A stretch of DNA of 64,000 bases from Ananas comosus (Eukaryota; Streptophyta; Magnoliopsida; Poales; Bromeliaceae). Within the stretch, counting starts at the first letter, position 1. Each line of letters begins with the position of its first letter. A program made the position numbers and the translations under genes. The stretch is taken from NCBI RefSeq assembly GCF_001540865.1, contig NC_033622.1, positions 11,972,797 through 12,036,796 on the forward strand, given 5' to 3'. This document shows, piece after piece, positions 23,976 to 36,044 of this stretch. The notes beneath the pieces are model-generated. The model did no database searches. It was not told the DNA's origin and worked only from the letters and a program-made list of their open reading frames with translations.

Positions 23976-24398
23976 AGTTTCGTATATTTTCTCTTATATT
24001 ATATGTAAGTAATGCTACTGGTGCACCTCAAAGTGGGGTGTATATTTTACGGAGTGTGTGTACACCGGGTGCAGGAAACGATTTCTCCCGCTACAGCTAA
24101 TATTCGCCGAGTCTCGGGGGATGCGACAAGGACTCGTAGTTTGGGTTTAGGGTTTAGAGCTTTTGGGCCCGTTGGCCCCGCTACAGAACAAATTTACAAT
24201 GGCCTCTTTGGAGGCTTTAACTTGTTTTATAAGTTTTTTAACTCCGGATCCGGCCTGAAATGATTTGGCCCGGATTTTCGGGCTTACTCCTCAGGCCCGA
24301 TCCAAATTAAAATTCGACCCGATAGGGCGGAGATCGGGCCTATTTTTTAACAGCACATATCTTCTTAGCACGATTGCCACGCGTGCATAGGTTTTTTT

Positions 24399-24485
24399 TA
24401 CCAACTATTCCTAGCGCAAGTGGCAAAACACTTGGTGGTTAATACCCGAGAACTCAAGTTTGAATCCTAATTGATTCACATTAGT
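24399..24485 (+). mobile_element. SINE, 3'-truncated
   Basis: Contains the head (ACTATTCCTAGCGCAAGTGG) and B-box (AAGTTTGAATCCTAATTG), then leaves the family consensus. Confidence 0.6.
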
Positions 24486-24824
24486 AATAGTTTAGTTTTG
24501 AAATTTGATCCGCGAACCTTCTCAAGTACTGTTTGATGAGACGGGTTTAGAGAGTCTACAAGCTATGTAAAAAAGACATTATCTTCCAAAAAAAAGTTTA
24601 TCACAACTATTAGTTAAGAACAATGCTACATGTATACCACAATATATAAAGTGTAAATCCTACATTTGAGCCATCCAAAGGCTAATGCACTAGCTAATTT
24701 TCCTTATCTTTTTTTTTATAATTTTAAAAACATGCAAGAAGAACTTTAGATGGGTATGTTTGAAATGTACACCTTACATGTAAGTGTGCCTAGTAATATT
24801 TTTTATTAGTTAAAGCTGCGTGTA

Positions 24825-25192
24825 TGTAAAGACCAGACCTACTAATAATAATTTGTTGGGCTCAAATAACAGCCCTTTTATATTATCTGATGTAGGATTA
24901 TTAAGATGTCATATACTCCCCTCATTTAGGTCTTGACGTTCTTATCCGCCCAACCAAATAATATGCATAGTCCAGATTCACCAAGCCGATGTGAGATGAA
25001 TCTCACACTTTCGGGTGGTTATTAGGCTCTAATATCAAACTGTAATGACCCAACTCGTCAAAAATAATAATTAATCTGGCTCAAACAACTGACCAAAACT
25101 GATTAGTTTCAGTTATTATTATTAGTATGTCTATTAATTACAAACTCATCACACGTTCTCATATTATCTAATGTGAGACTATTGGAATGTCA
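24825..25192 (-). mobile_element. TRIM-type (terminal repeat retrotransposon in miniature) remnant
   Basis: On the minus strand a 152-bp repeat (25192-25041, TGACATTCC...GTCATTACA) is followed two bases later by TTGATATTAGAGC, a fair match to the initiator-Met tRNA primer site TGGTATCAGAGC. A short non-coding interior follows, then a purine tract (GAGGGGAGTA) and a second, shorter related repeat (24911-24825, TGACATCTT...TCTTTACA, 87 bp). The order LTR, primer site, purine tract, LTR with no coding capacity defines a TRIM. The second repeat has lost about 65 bp. I saw no clear target duplication. Confidence 0.7.
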
Positions 25193-25245
25193 CAATATAA
25201 CTTTGGAATGTTCTCGAAGGCAATATTTATATATCACATTGTCAC

Positions 25246-25378
25246 ATACCAAACTATTCCTAATACAAATGGTAAAGAATTTGATGGTTGGTGTTCGAGA
25301 TTTCAAATTTGAGGCCTAATTGTTTCACATTTTCAACTAAGTTTATTTCTAAAAAAAATGAACGAAACTGATAGCATA
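25246..25378 (+). mobile_element. SINE, diverged
   Basis: ACTATTCCTAATACAAATGG head, AACTAAGTTTATTTCTAAAA middle and GAACGAAACTGATAGCAT end. It lies 53 bp beyond the TRIM element. Confidence 0.6.
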
Positions 25379-25670
25379 AAAATATAAAATACAAATTGGA
25401 AAAACTTAGAATTATTTAATAGCAAGTATAATGTTTGATTTATCAAATATAGTTTTAAAATATTTGGGAGTTACGAAGAAAGGAACATTAACAGATTTTA
25501 ACAGATTTTAACAGATTTTTATTCATATCAGAGTATTTATTAGCGACAGAGCTATTGAGGGACCCCATATTATAAATTTTAGAAGGCTAAAGTACTCTTT
25601 TATTTATTTTTCTTTTTGTTTTTTAAAAAAGCTTGTGCCGTATACATAATACATCAATCTTTTATTATAA

Positions 25671-25702
25671 CTAGCTTTTCATCTGTGCGATGCACGGCTA
25701 AT
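25671..25702 (-). mobile_element. Helitron-like 3' terminus
   Basis: On the minus strand a hairpin (GCCGTGCATCGCACAGAT) is followed about 9 bases later by CTAG and then T. The matching 5' end was not located. The sequence beside it (GCTTGTGCCGTATACAT...) recurs at about 25,752, so the terminus lies between two near-copies of its own flank. Confidence 0.4.
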
Positions 25703-25904
25703 ATAATAATATAAAATAATAAAAGTTATTACGTAATAGATAATAGAGCATGCTTGTGCCGTATACATCAATCTTTTATTATAATTTGATTTAATAAAAT
25801 TTATTTTTTTAAGATTATGTATTCTTGGTCACCTTCGGACAAACCAAATTCTGACTTTGTCCCTGGTATTTACTGAGGCTCGTGGGAACATCAGTAAGTA
25901 TCCC

Positions 25905-26289
25905 TATTATTAATATTAATACTATATATAAAAGAGCAAATAATAAATTTGAATTTATCAAATTTTCTTCTATAATTCTCCTCTGTTACCCAAAAAGAGT
26001 CTATGTTTAGAATATTTTTAAATGCTTCTTTTTAATTTATCAATCAATATAATTTAAATTTTTTAATTTACTTAACTGTAACACATAAATCAAACGTAAT
26101 AAAATTTACTATTGTTCTCTCTTTTTCTCCTTTAAAAGTAGATAATTAAAATTTAAATAAAATTCATATTTTTTACATGCACATTAAATTCTACCAAAAT
26201 ATAAAAATAGAATTATTTTTCAAAATTTTAAATAATGTTTTTTTTAAAAAAAATTTATGCAAAGTGTGCATTACACGTGCAGTTCTACT
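25905..26289 (+). mobile_element. Possible small Helitron-like element
   Basis: Near 26,262-26,289 the plus strand has a GTGTGCATTACAC hairpin followed by GTGCAGTTCTACTAAT, where CTAA would be the 3' end. Near 25,905 an ACTATATATAAAAGAGC block resembles Helitron 5' ends. The start is not exact and the assignment is tentative. Confidence 0.3.
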
Positions 26290-27281
26290 AATTTATCTGA
26301 ATGAATACAATTAATTTTTTATGATGGCAACTTGGAAGTTAATTATGATATTTTTATTTCAAAGTATTAGCTGGGAAAAAAAAGTCACATTATTTATAAA
26401 CCAAAGTTATTTATAAACCAAAGTTATTGGCCGGTCATAATTTAATACAATCCACGTACGATATCGATCATGATTTATCATAGATATTTATTATATGTTA
26501 ATAAATATCTCAATGCTAATTCTAATTCTAATCTCTATATAAAATTTAGGATATTTTAAAGGTATCAATATTTAAGATTTGAGATATTTAAGGGTTTCAA
26601 TATTTTATAAATACGTTGCCCTTCTCTCTCTCTCTCTCTCATTATTCATAATTTAAGGTTTTTTTTTTTTTTTTTGATTCGTGACGTAAGACATAGGCAT
26701 AAGAGAAAGCAAGATATGTGCAAGATCTAGAAATGACAAGGACGATTCAAGTAGGCTAGTAAAACAAGCAATCTGATCTGATTTCGATTTCTGGATTCGT
26801 TGGTTATTCAGTTTGTAAGTTTTCGCTGCCCTCTAATTCCAATAGTTATATTCTTAGAAGAAAAATGTCATTATAGCACTTAAAAACTGCCCTCTTCATT
26901 TCACTATTAAAAGTAGAGGTGAAGTAGTTATTATTTTACAGTAAATGCTTAATTCCATTATTTGTAAATTAAATCACTCGCAACTTTTTCAAAACTTTAT
27001 AATTGACTCCACCCTAAAGGGTGACAAAATCAATGCAGGAGAGAAAGAGAGAGAAAATTATAAAAAGCTAGCTACTCTAATTTCTTTTATCCTTTTTGCA
27101 TTAGTGTAAAATTTTTTTACTAAAATAAATAAAAACATAGAATGACTACAGCTTCGAACTTATTGACTTGGGATAACAAACAGCGAGGGTAAATTAATTT
27201 TTACATAAATTTTGTTCAACGAAAAAGTCATTGTTATCTTAAAACTAGTTACGGGCAAACAAAATCTAAAAATCATAATCT
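26290..27281. other. Intergenic sequence
   Basis: A short 18-bp duplication (TTATTTATAAACCAAAG, about 26,391-26,426) and a CT run at 26,620-26,640; otherwise nothing recognised. 27,473-28,230 is similar. Confidence 0.5.
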
Positions 27282-27298
27282 AAAAATCAGAACAAACA

Positions 27299-27455
27299 AA
27301 CCGACCCTCCCTAGAGCAAGTGGCAAAGTGCTTGGTGGTTGGTACCCGAGACCCAAGTTCGAATCCTAGTTGATTCATATTTTTAGCTAAGTTTATTTCT
27401 AAATGAAATAAACAAAGCGGGTAGCGTGTTATTTATCTCTCAAAAAAAAAAAAAA
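27299..27455 (+). mobile_element. tRNA-derived SINE, best copy, with target duplications
   Basis: The copy begins CCGACCCTCCCTAGAGCAAG and has RNA polymerase III-type boxes: A-like (AGAGCAAGTGGCAAAG) and B-like (AAGTTCGAATCC). The tRNA-unrelated part follows (GCTAAGTTTATTTCTAAATG, AAACAAAGCGGGTAGCG), then a poly-A tail. It is flanked by TCAGAACAAACA at 27287-27298 and 27461-27472 (longer if A residues are counted). It codes for nothing and would move with LINE machinery. Confidence 0.85.
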
Positions 27456-28230
27456 AAAAATCAGAACAAACAGAGCTATACTCTTTAATCTAAAAATCTG
27501 TTGTGACCAAACAATTAAGCCCATGGCCTTTTTGTATATTTACTAACATATATAAATAGCTCAAAGAGTAAATCTTTATAGTTTAAATGCTTTACGGCAG
27601 GAATTTATTTACTTATTTTATTACTTCTTTTAGTACTAAAAATTTAGATTGTTTTTTAATTTTTAGATAATAAGGTGTAAGTACGTCATAGAATAAGGGT
27701 CCATCTGAAATTATAGGGAGATTAAATTACGTGCGATAAAAAAATATTATCAGGAAATGCTATGTTTGTTTTCTAAATAATATCGTGTTTCACGTATCCT
27801 AATATATTGAATGCTATATATTTTCTATGGTCCTAGCAAAAAATATTAAAAGTATTAGTGAAGTTACCCGCACATTACTGCGAGCTAATACTATAAAAAA
27901 AGACAAAATATTGATAAAGTAACAATTTTAAAATTTTTGAGTTGTAATGAAACATCAATAATAAATAGTATGAGAAAAAAGAGTATGGAAATATTTTATT
28001 TTGTTTTATTAATTTTTTTTATAAAAGTGATTTATTCAGATTATAATAGACCATATGAATACATTAATTATAAAGTGAGCATGTGAGAAGATGAAACATC
28101 AGGTGGAGATGGAAGATGGGAGACGAAACACCAAGGAATGAAAAGGGGGGAGAAGGCAACGGTGAAGGAAGAATTGCCACGTGGTAAAGTTATGAGGAAT
28201 AATCTACAGGTATAGAGGTATAGATATATA

Positions 28231-28992
28231 CTAGTGCAGAGACCCGCGCGATGCAGCGGGTAGATAATAGAAGTAAAATTTAAAAATTTTAATAAATTTT
28301 ATATTTACGATTTATTGATATATAGAAAGCTATAAAATATTAAGTACAGTTAATTTATATGACTAAATTTACATAGTAAGCAGAGGCCCCCGCGCGGACC
28401 GACTCAGCGAACACTTATATAGGTCGCGGCTCGGCTTCGCGGGACGATGCTTCTTGAAGGAGACAATGTTCTTCAGAGGCTCTTCTTCTTCGTCTTCTTC
28501 TTCTTTTTTGTTAACACAATGAGAGAAAGAGGGAGATGAGTGCAGAGTAAGAGATTAGACGATGATATTTTTTTATGGTGCATGTAAAAGAGTTACAAAA
28601 GAGAGGGGGTAGGAGATAAATTAATGGAGGAGGGGAGTGGTGCATGTAAAAGAATTACAAAAGAGAGGGAGTGGGAGATTAATGGAGGAGGAAAGTGGTT
28701 AAAGTTATAAAATAGAATCTTAATATGGTGCATGTAATTAAATATTGCATGTAATTAGAGTAGTGGTGAGGTGAGTTAGGCGTTAAGAAAAGAAGAAGGT
28801 GATTTGATTTAAAGTTGGATTTAAAGTTACATATAATTAAATGTTGTAACTTACATATAATTAGAGGAGTGGGGAGGTGAAGAATTGAGAGTTGAAAAGA
28901 GGAGAAGGTGGTTTGATTTAAAGTTGGCTATGAGAAGTAAGAATAACATGCCACGTGGCAAAAAGTATTGTGATTTTATATAGATTTATAGA
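28231..28992 (-). mobile_element. Non-autonomous Helitron, 762 bp
   Basis: Read on the minus strand, the element starts TCTATAAATC at 28992 and ends CTAG at 28231. A GC hairpin (ACCCGCTGCATCGCGCGGGT) lies 9-11 bases before the end, and the insertion sits between A and T. These are Helitron hallmarks: 5' TC, 3' CTRR, subterminal hairpin, A^T target. The interior contains a GC-rich block (28,381-28,500) unlike its surroundings and two related stretches (28,575-28,690) repeating GTGCATGTAAAAG. There is no Rep/helicase coding sequence. Confidence 0.7.
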
Positions 28993-29619
28993 TCTCTACG
29001 TGCTTTCACTGTAACTTTTGTTTTTCCACTACCAACATTAAATGAATCTTAATACCAAATGACTCCGGAATATACTGAAAGTCTTATTTTTAGAAAAATT
29101 TTCCTTCTACACTCAAAAAAAAAAAAAAAAAAAAAAAATATTAATGTAATAAAAAAAAAATCTTAAATAAAAAAGGTGTAAGGTATATATACATCGTGCA
29201 CCCATTTGTTAGTTATTGTCACGGTGTCAAATTCCTGTAGACAACATAAATTGTGCCTCCAGGCAGCATAAATGGTTCACATCGGTAGAGCAACTGCCCA
29301 CTTTATGAATATGCGTGCCCCCGCGTACCTTTTTCCCTCATTATCCCCTTTGTTTTCGTGTGGTGCATCCCCAACCACGCGGTACGTGAGCCATTACCCA
29401 TCCCGATATTAATATCTCGTGAACCTGGTTTATCCCTACGATGCATGAACCGTATAAATTTTTTGTTTTTTATGTCGACCGAAATTTTATATATCCTTTA
29501 GATGTATTTATACACCCGGTGCAGGCAATAATATGACGCCTCTAATGGGACAAAACCACCTCACCCCTTCCCCACTTCCCTAGAGCGGTACAACCGCCAC
29601 AACACCATACACCATAAAA

Positions 29620-30366
29620 AAGCACACGTGGCGGAATGAGATCGGTAAAATCTGTATCTCTCCTACGACGGGTCGAGCACCCGATCCGAGACAACCGTCG
29701 TCACGCCGTTTCGTAAGCCCAACGACTCCGTCTCCTCTCATCATTGGCCCGTCCTCTCTCTCTCTCTTTCTCTCTTCCCCCGCCTTTCTCCTCCGTTACC
29801 TCCTCCGTCTCCCCGGCGTGTCCCGTCACCGTCCCTCTCGAGAAGCGGCGGAGCACTGGATCCCCACAAATTCGAAAAAAAACCAAGAAGAGGCGGTGGC
29901 GCGCGCGGGGACGCGGCGGATCGGTGACGTGCGCGCGCATCGTCCCGAGGACGAGAGGCATAATCGCCCCTGACATGCCTTGTGAGCGAAGCGACCCCCC
30001 CATTAATTGCTGTGATCGATCGCGTAACGAGAGCGATAGAGACGTGGCGATAGAGAGAGGGGCGAGGGGAGGGGAGGGGCCGAGGAGGGTGGTGAGGCGC
30101 CAGAGGCGATTAATTGCTCCGTATTGGTTTAATTAATTGCTCGTTTCCCTCCTCGGCATTTGAGTTGGGGCATTGGATCGAGTCGAGGCGGTCTTTGATT
30201 TTGGTTTTGGGGCTGTTTTTGATTCCTACGTTAGCTATGCTCTCGAATTTGGTGTTGATTTTGGTTTAGTTTTATCTGATCTCGATCAATTTGAGGAAAA
30301 GAGAGCGCGTCTTTTAAGCTTCTTTTAGGGTTTTCTTGGGTTTTATGTGATTACAGGATCAGTGTG
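29620..30366 (+). promoter_or_regulatory. GC-rich promoter and 5' leader of the membrane-protein gene
   Basis: GC content rises sharply against the AT-rich surroundings from about 29,620 to 30,200, with CT-rich runs near 29,755-29,800 and CG-rich runs near 29,895-29,945. Open frames on both strands here lack protein-like character and are by-products of GC richness. The stretch 30,130-30,357 is T-rich and ends in TTACAG, consistent with a leader intron whose acceptor is at 30356-30357, nine bases before the ATG. Confidence 0.5.
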
Positions 30367-33300
30367 ATGGAAAAAGATGACGACGATCGCTGTTTCTTTC
30401 CTCTCACCAGTTTGCAAATCGGGTATGTATGGCCTATTTCATTCTTTAATCCGTTGGTGGATTCAAGTTAATATTTTGGATTTGAAAATTTAATCTTTTG
30501 GTGTATAATTTTGAACTTAGTTGGATATAATCGATGAGAGAGAGAGGAAAGAAGAGATAGCAAATCTAATTTAGACTCCATACTGTGACATAGGTGCATA
30601 TGCTTTCCAATTTTAGTCCAGTTTCTAACTCATAAATATGGGAGAAAAATTCCATAAATATTATTTTGCGACTCTGATATTTTCAAGAAAATCACATCTT
30701 TATGTCTAATTGAGTTGTTGGCTTTATGCAACTTCATTCTCTTAATTAGTTGCCAATACTTTACAGCATGATGATAACTTTTAATTGGTGTATAAAATCG
30801 TGTTGTTATCTATCTTACTGGAAATGCTGTGAATGTCGAAGGTCTATAAAAAGAATGTTCTTCTGATTCCTCTTGACTTTTACCAGAATAGGCATTTGTT
30901 ACAGAAATATCCAAATTTCATTAATGTCATTGTTCTGCTAATATAAATTTCGCAAAAAATTCTGATGCTGTTCTTAGTATTGATCATAAAAATAATTGCT
31001 GGTAATCTTTGTGTCCTACCCCTGGTGCTTATGATTGATCATATAAAAGTTAGAAAAGTTGTATTTATCTTACTTTGTTTTGTTCTTGCAGGGATTTGCA
31101 GTCTTATCTTTCGCGTTTGACTCTTTTTTTGGTTCCCAAAAGTAAGAAGTTCCTTATCCTAGTTGACAACCGTCCGTGGTTGATCGACCTGGGCACGCGA
31201 CCTGCTCACCTATGGCAATTGATGGTTACCAAGGTGATATATATGCACACCACCATACTTTAACACTCTGGTTGTAATAAGTTCTTGAAGTTCTAGATAC
31301 TCAATTTGTAGTTTTTCTCCTTTCAGTCCAGGTTGTCTCCTTTTGCAAACACTAGCGCCAGGAGGAAGAGAGTCGACAATGGGAAAAGGCTTGACTTCTC
31401 AAATAGCTCAGGATCCACTCCAGTTATGCGGAATAAATTATCTAGATGGTATACTGTAATTGATGCTGCAATATCTCAAAAGAAAACTTTGCTTCCGGTG
31501 AAGAAACTCAAGGAATCATCTTTTCTGTTGAATAAGGAGTTACATCGTACTTTATATGGTTTTATTGTTTTTGAAGTGGAGTGGGCACATGTTAGGGGTA
31601 TAAATTACCTGAATGAACTTCAGGTGACATTTCTTCACTATCTTACCTAGAAACCCTTTAATTTTCCTAAATTCTTTAGATGGCGCATTCTAATTATCTT
31701 TTGCATTATGTACAGACCGATACATCTATGGTGTTGGAGGCTAAGATAATGAAAAGGTGGGAATTTGATAGTATCGAGCAAGCTTCAACCTTCATCTCTT
31801 CATGGTATTCAGGGAGCTACTATGAGTGTACTCTCTTACGAGATTACTTGGACAGTAATTGTAATAATGGTATGCTAAACTAACCACCACCCGTCATTTA
31901 TCTGTATATTACATGTTTGAAAGCATTAATATACTCATTTTTACAGGGGATGTATTTTATGATGCTCAGGAAGATATATCAACCCATCGCAGGGAGGATG
32001 GTAATCGTTGTAATGCAGACTTCCCTGAAGAAAAATTTATTCCTAATAATTCTCGGTTTGCTTGTTCTCCTTACACCTCGCCACCTTCCGATGGTCCTTA
32101 CAAGAGAAGGAAGATAATCAAATCAAATGCATTTGATGAAGATTCAGTGGAAGTTTATAGTGAAATTGTGGGCTCTCCAAGATATTCAGAATCATCTTCT
32201 TCCTCACCCAGCACTGATAGTGAGAGCTCAAGTTCAGTCTTTGGGCCTACAATTTACAAGGATGTTCTCATATTATTCAGATTTAATGACCATGACCTTC
32301 CATTTAAACTGAAGGAAGTAATTATGTCTGATTTGAGATTGCTAACTCTATTAGAGTACGGCCTTCCTTCTTGGGTCATTTTCTTCCAATCATATCCGGT
32401 GTTTTGCAAGATTTACCGCCCATGGATGTGCCCTTTAGCAAGGGCCTTGTATGTGCTGATTTCTGTTATCACTGTCCTCATAGGATTTTATGACCTGTAT
32501 AAGAATGTTCCACTATTAAAAGCAACTGCATCTCGCCTGTTTGGCCCCTTCTTTGACTGGATAGAAACTTGGGAAATGGTTTCGAGGATTAAATATTTAG
32601 GAACTATGCTTTTCCTGCATAACTTTGAGGTAGCGCTTAAGTGGTTCCTTTCAATTATGCGGGCTACGAAGTCTGTTATTTCAATTTTGACAAAGCCAAT
32701 TGCTGGCCCATTGATGGAGCTTGTGGAGTTAATTCTCCCCTTATGGAACATATGTGTTGAAGCAGTAGAAAGTGTTAGTTCAGTGATATGGCTTATTTTG
32801 GGATCTTCATACAGCATTATTGTGGGTACTGTCCAGGTTATTGTTTGGCCTTTCTGGTTTGCCTTTAGCACTCTATGGAACCTAGGTATGATCTCCTCTA
32901 GTTTCTTTGTTTGATCATTTTGTCTACATTTTGAATTAAATCTAATGTGTTGCCCATGTTTACTATCTGGTGGCAGCAACGTATGTGATATACCCTATTT
33001 TTTGGGTCCTCTTGGAAATTCTGGTGGCACCTGTTCGACTGGTTCTTGCATTAGCTAATTATGTAGCAATGTTATTTGTCAACATGTATTACCTACTAGG
33101 GGAGACTTGGTCATCTGTAAGTGCCATGTTACAATTTGCTTCTACATCTAAAACATCAGTTAGTCGCCTTGAATCTTCCATGTGGCGATCACTTTGGAAC
33201 GACCTTTTCTCTCAGGTAATAGGACCTCACTGGTAATTTATCTGTATCTTTTACTCATGTTAAAACTCATTTGTTTCTATTTCTCTAGGTTTTTCGTGCC

Positions 33301-35084
33301 CTTCGAAGCATTTTATATGGTTTTGTCGCCTTCTTTGCAACATGCAACAGACACCGACTGAGGTATAAACTTTCTTTTATTTTTTCCCCTGGTGAAAAGA
33401 AATTTGCATATGCGTATAGGCCATCATAGAGATAGGGGGAAAAGTTTCTCTCTAGGAAATATCTTGGAGATAATAGACTATTGGCTGGCCCTATTCTGCC
33501 ACATTATCTGTGAATCAGTCCAATCAAAATTCTGCTCATATTCCTGAATACAGAAGTTTCGTATTCTTGAATATTTTTATTGCTCACTCAAATGGTAATA
33601 TTTCTGATTGGGATGGTCTACTGGCCGGTTCAAGCAATAGTTTCTCCTTAGGCATGTGCTTCATTTTCTGGTTGCAAATGTTTGATAGCATAGCCTATAT
33701 TTTTTTTCTTTACCTGCTACGACCTTTTTTATATGTCGATATTGATTATTTTTCAGAAAGTGAGAGAAAATTGTAAATATGGCACATGCTTACTTATTCC
33801 ATTGTTAATAGGTTGTTTAGATTTCTTTGAAAAGTATTATGTGGTTACCACATTTCAAGAGGCTAAAGCAAAACTAAACAAGATTATAGACCTAAAAATA
33901 AACTACTTATCATTATGTACCAGGAAGATGCAGTAATGACAGGTCAGTAAGATTTACTGACTAAGCATTTAACCATCGGAATACTTGGAAAAGATAAGAA
34001 AATTTCAATAATGAAGCGTACAAGAAATTGTCACATAACCCTTTATATCGTGTTCTTTTAAGCACTCTTTCTTCCTTTGCCGTGCTGGCAATAACTAATT
34101 TGTACTCTAGTCAAGGACAAATATTCTGCATATCAGATGAGCTTTTTTGATAATATCTACTTTTGAGTCCTTCCTATAATTAAATGCCATCTCTATTTGC
34201 TCTTCATGTGTTTAAATCTATTTTTGATTTTTTTTTTTGTTTGCCATATAATATATTAACACATATATGATGACACGCTTGTGTGTTACCTCTATTAACC
34301 CTTTTGTTGCAGCATCTACAATCATATTCGAGGGTTTCTCCTCCGTGTTTCAGAGGCTACGCAGACAAGACATCCAGTTGCTAGCCAAGGGAGATCGAGC
34401 AATTCAAAAATAGATCCTGTTAGTATCTATGGACATCTAACTATCTTAGTCTTCTTAGTCAAAAACGTTGGCATATTTCAATCTTTTATATTGGGTAATT
34501 CTTTAAGTATTGAAGTATTTACCTATTCATTTAGCTTTTGATGTTCTGATGTCTTAGCATTGCGGACCTAGTTTAAATTGTTCAAAATAGTTGGTATTTG
34601 GCAGCAGACCCTAATCTAAATCTTTGTGTTTGGCCATTCTCACTCAGGCATCAGTACATTTTGACCTTCTGTTGCGCAATAGTAAAACATTTGCCCCCTT
34701 AGACCAAGCTAGCAAGTTCCTGGCAGCATTGCCAACTACCTATGAAAATATTGAATCCCATCAGTCTATAGTTCCTTTTTGTCTTTTGGCAACTTCTCAA
34801 ATTCCAATATCTAATATTCCAGTTCTTCTCAGTGTTTCAATCCTCAGTCTGATATATAGATATATTTTTCTTACTTTGGTGCAGTTAGCAGATTTTGAGC
34901 GGCCAACAACAAGGTAAATTACACTATTATATGTCATAAATAGGATAAATATAAATAAGAACGGTTTTCTCAGCAAATAAATGGGAATCTTGTCATATTC
35001 ATGAATTTTTTTTACAACGACAGGCGTATTCCACATTCTCAGGAGAAGTTTCACAGAAGGAGAAGCAAGAGCAAGGACATGTAA
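30367..35084 (+). CDS. Plant membrane protein of unknown function, 10 exons, about 698 aa
   Basis: I cannot name this protein; its coding structure is clear. Exons: 30367-30422, 31092-31233, 31327-31623, 31716-31869, 31947-32885, 32977-33215, 33289-33362, 34313-34418, 34885-34913, 35024-35084; all are in phase with GT-AG introns. The ATG at 30367 follows an AG (30356-30357) that could end a leader intron. Residues 1-66 hold a soluble-looking segment with VDNRPWLIDLGTRPAHLWQL. Exons 3-4 are basic, then mixed (to about 216). The large exon 5 has KRRK (about 269-272, possible nuclear signal), a Ser-rich acidic linker (about 298-313), a hydrophobic segment (about 381-398) and a hydrophobic cluster at about 490-529 that continues in exon 6 (about 532-565); another lies at about 611-626. 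The tail is Arg/Lys/Ser-rich. This suggests an integral membrane protein with a cytosolic or nuclear-facing N-terminal half. Reading from an acceptor at 34648 straight into exon 9 is also open and would add about 79 residues. Confidence 0.85.
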
Positions 35085-36006
35085 TCGATGAAACATAATA
35101 CATGTTGCCTATGTTATATAAAATCAGGAAATTGCATTCTTTCATTCTTTTACTTTTTAGGTTTGTTACATTGTAGCACAAAGGCTAATCTTGTAGATAT
35201 GTGTTATAGGGCTCTGCTTTTTTGCTTCCATAGGTTGTGTATCATTTGAATTAGTTAATATTTTTGCAACAATAGTCACAACCTAATTTCCCTTCCAGAA
35301 GAAATATTACTGAGGGAAATGAGACGTGTGGACATTATTTACTTGATGCAGTAGAATGAAGCACTGATCTAAATTTAGGATGAAGTTTAACCTAGACGAA
35401 GAGTTGACATCCAAGATATTGAGAGCTGCAATGCACCCCAACCGGTGAGGAACAGCTTAGAGGTTCTCAGAAAAAGAAAAGGTTTTAAGTGGTATTGTAT
35501 AGATGAATTTTTGCTGTTTTATCATATTAAATTCAAACACTTCTATGTAGACACCTGAGTTATATATAGTACATCTGATGAGAATGACCGAAGGGAAAGA
35601 AAAGGGTAATAGTGTTTATCAATTGATGTTGTTTTCTCTTTTACTGATGGATTCTTTGCTTGTGGTGAACCATGAACCTAGTCCAGTTTATCATGGCAGT
35701 ATCCTCCTTTCTTCTAGTTAATTTGATTATTGCAAAAGGTTAGGAGATATACCTTGATTAATCAGAGAACTGAGTTATGCAGGGTTCTCTGCTTAGGATA
35801 TTCCTACCAATTTTTCAAGTATATACCATTTTGTAGACACCTCCCTTAGCAAGTTTCGTGTTGCAAAATGGCCACTCCAATGATTTATTGTTCATCATCC
35901 CATGTACAGTGTAAGATAATCTATTTTTTGGAATTCTTTTCCCTGAAAGGTTATTTTTGGTAAAATTTTAAATAAAATTATCTTTTGAAGCTTTAGTGAT
36001 GAACTA

Positions 36007-36044
<38 letters not shown>

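Noticed and set aside
27310..27370. tRNA gene suggested by A/B-box-like sequence and TTCGAATCC
   Set aside because: No cloverleaf stems; the same sequence recurs with a poly-A tail and target duplications, so it is a SINE.
29701..30136. Opposed open frames of 100 and 130 codons upstream of the membrane-protein gene
   Set aside because: GC-rich promoter/leader sequence; Arg/Ser-rich peptides without conserved pattern on either strand.
32488..32979. 163-codon minus-strand frame
   Set aside because: Shadow of exon 5 of the plus-strand gene.
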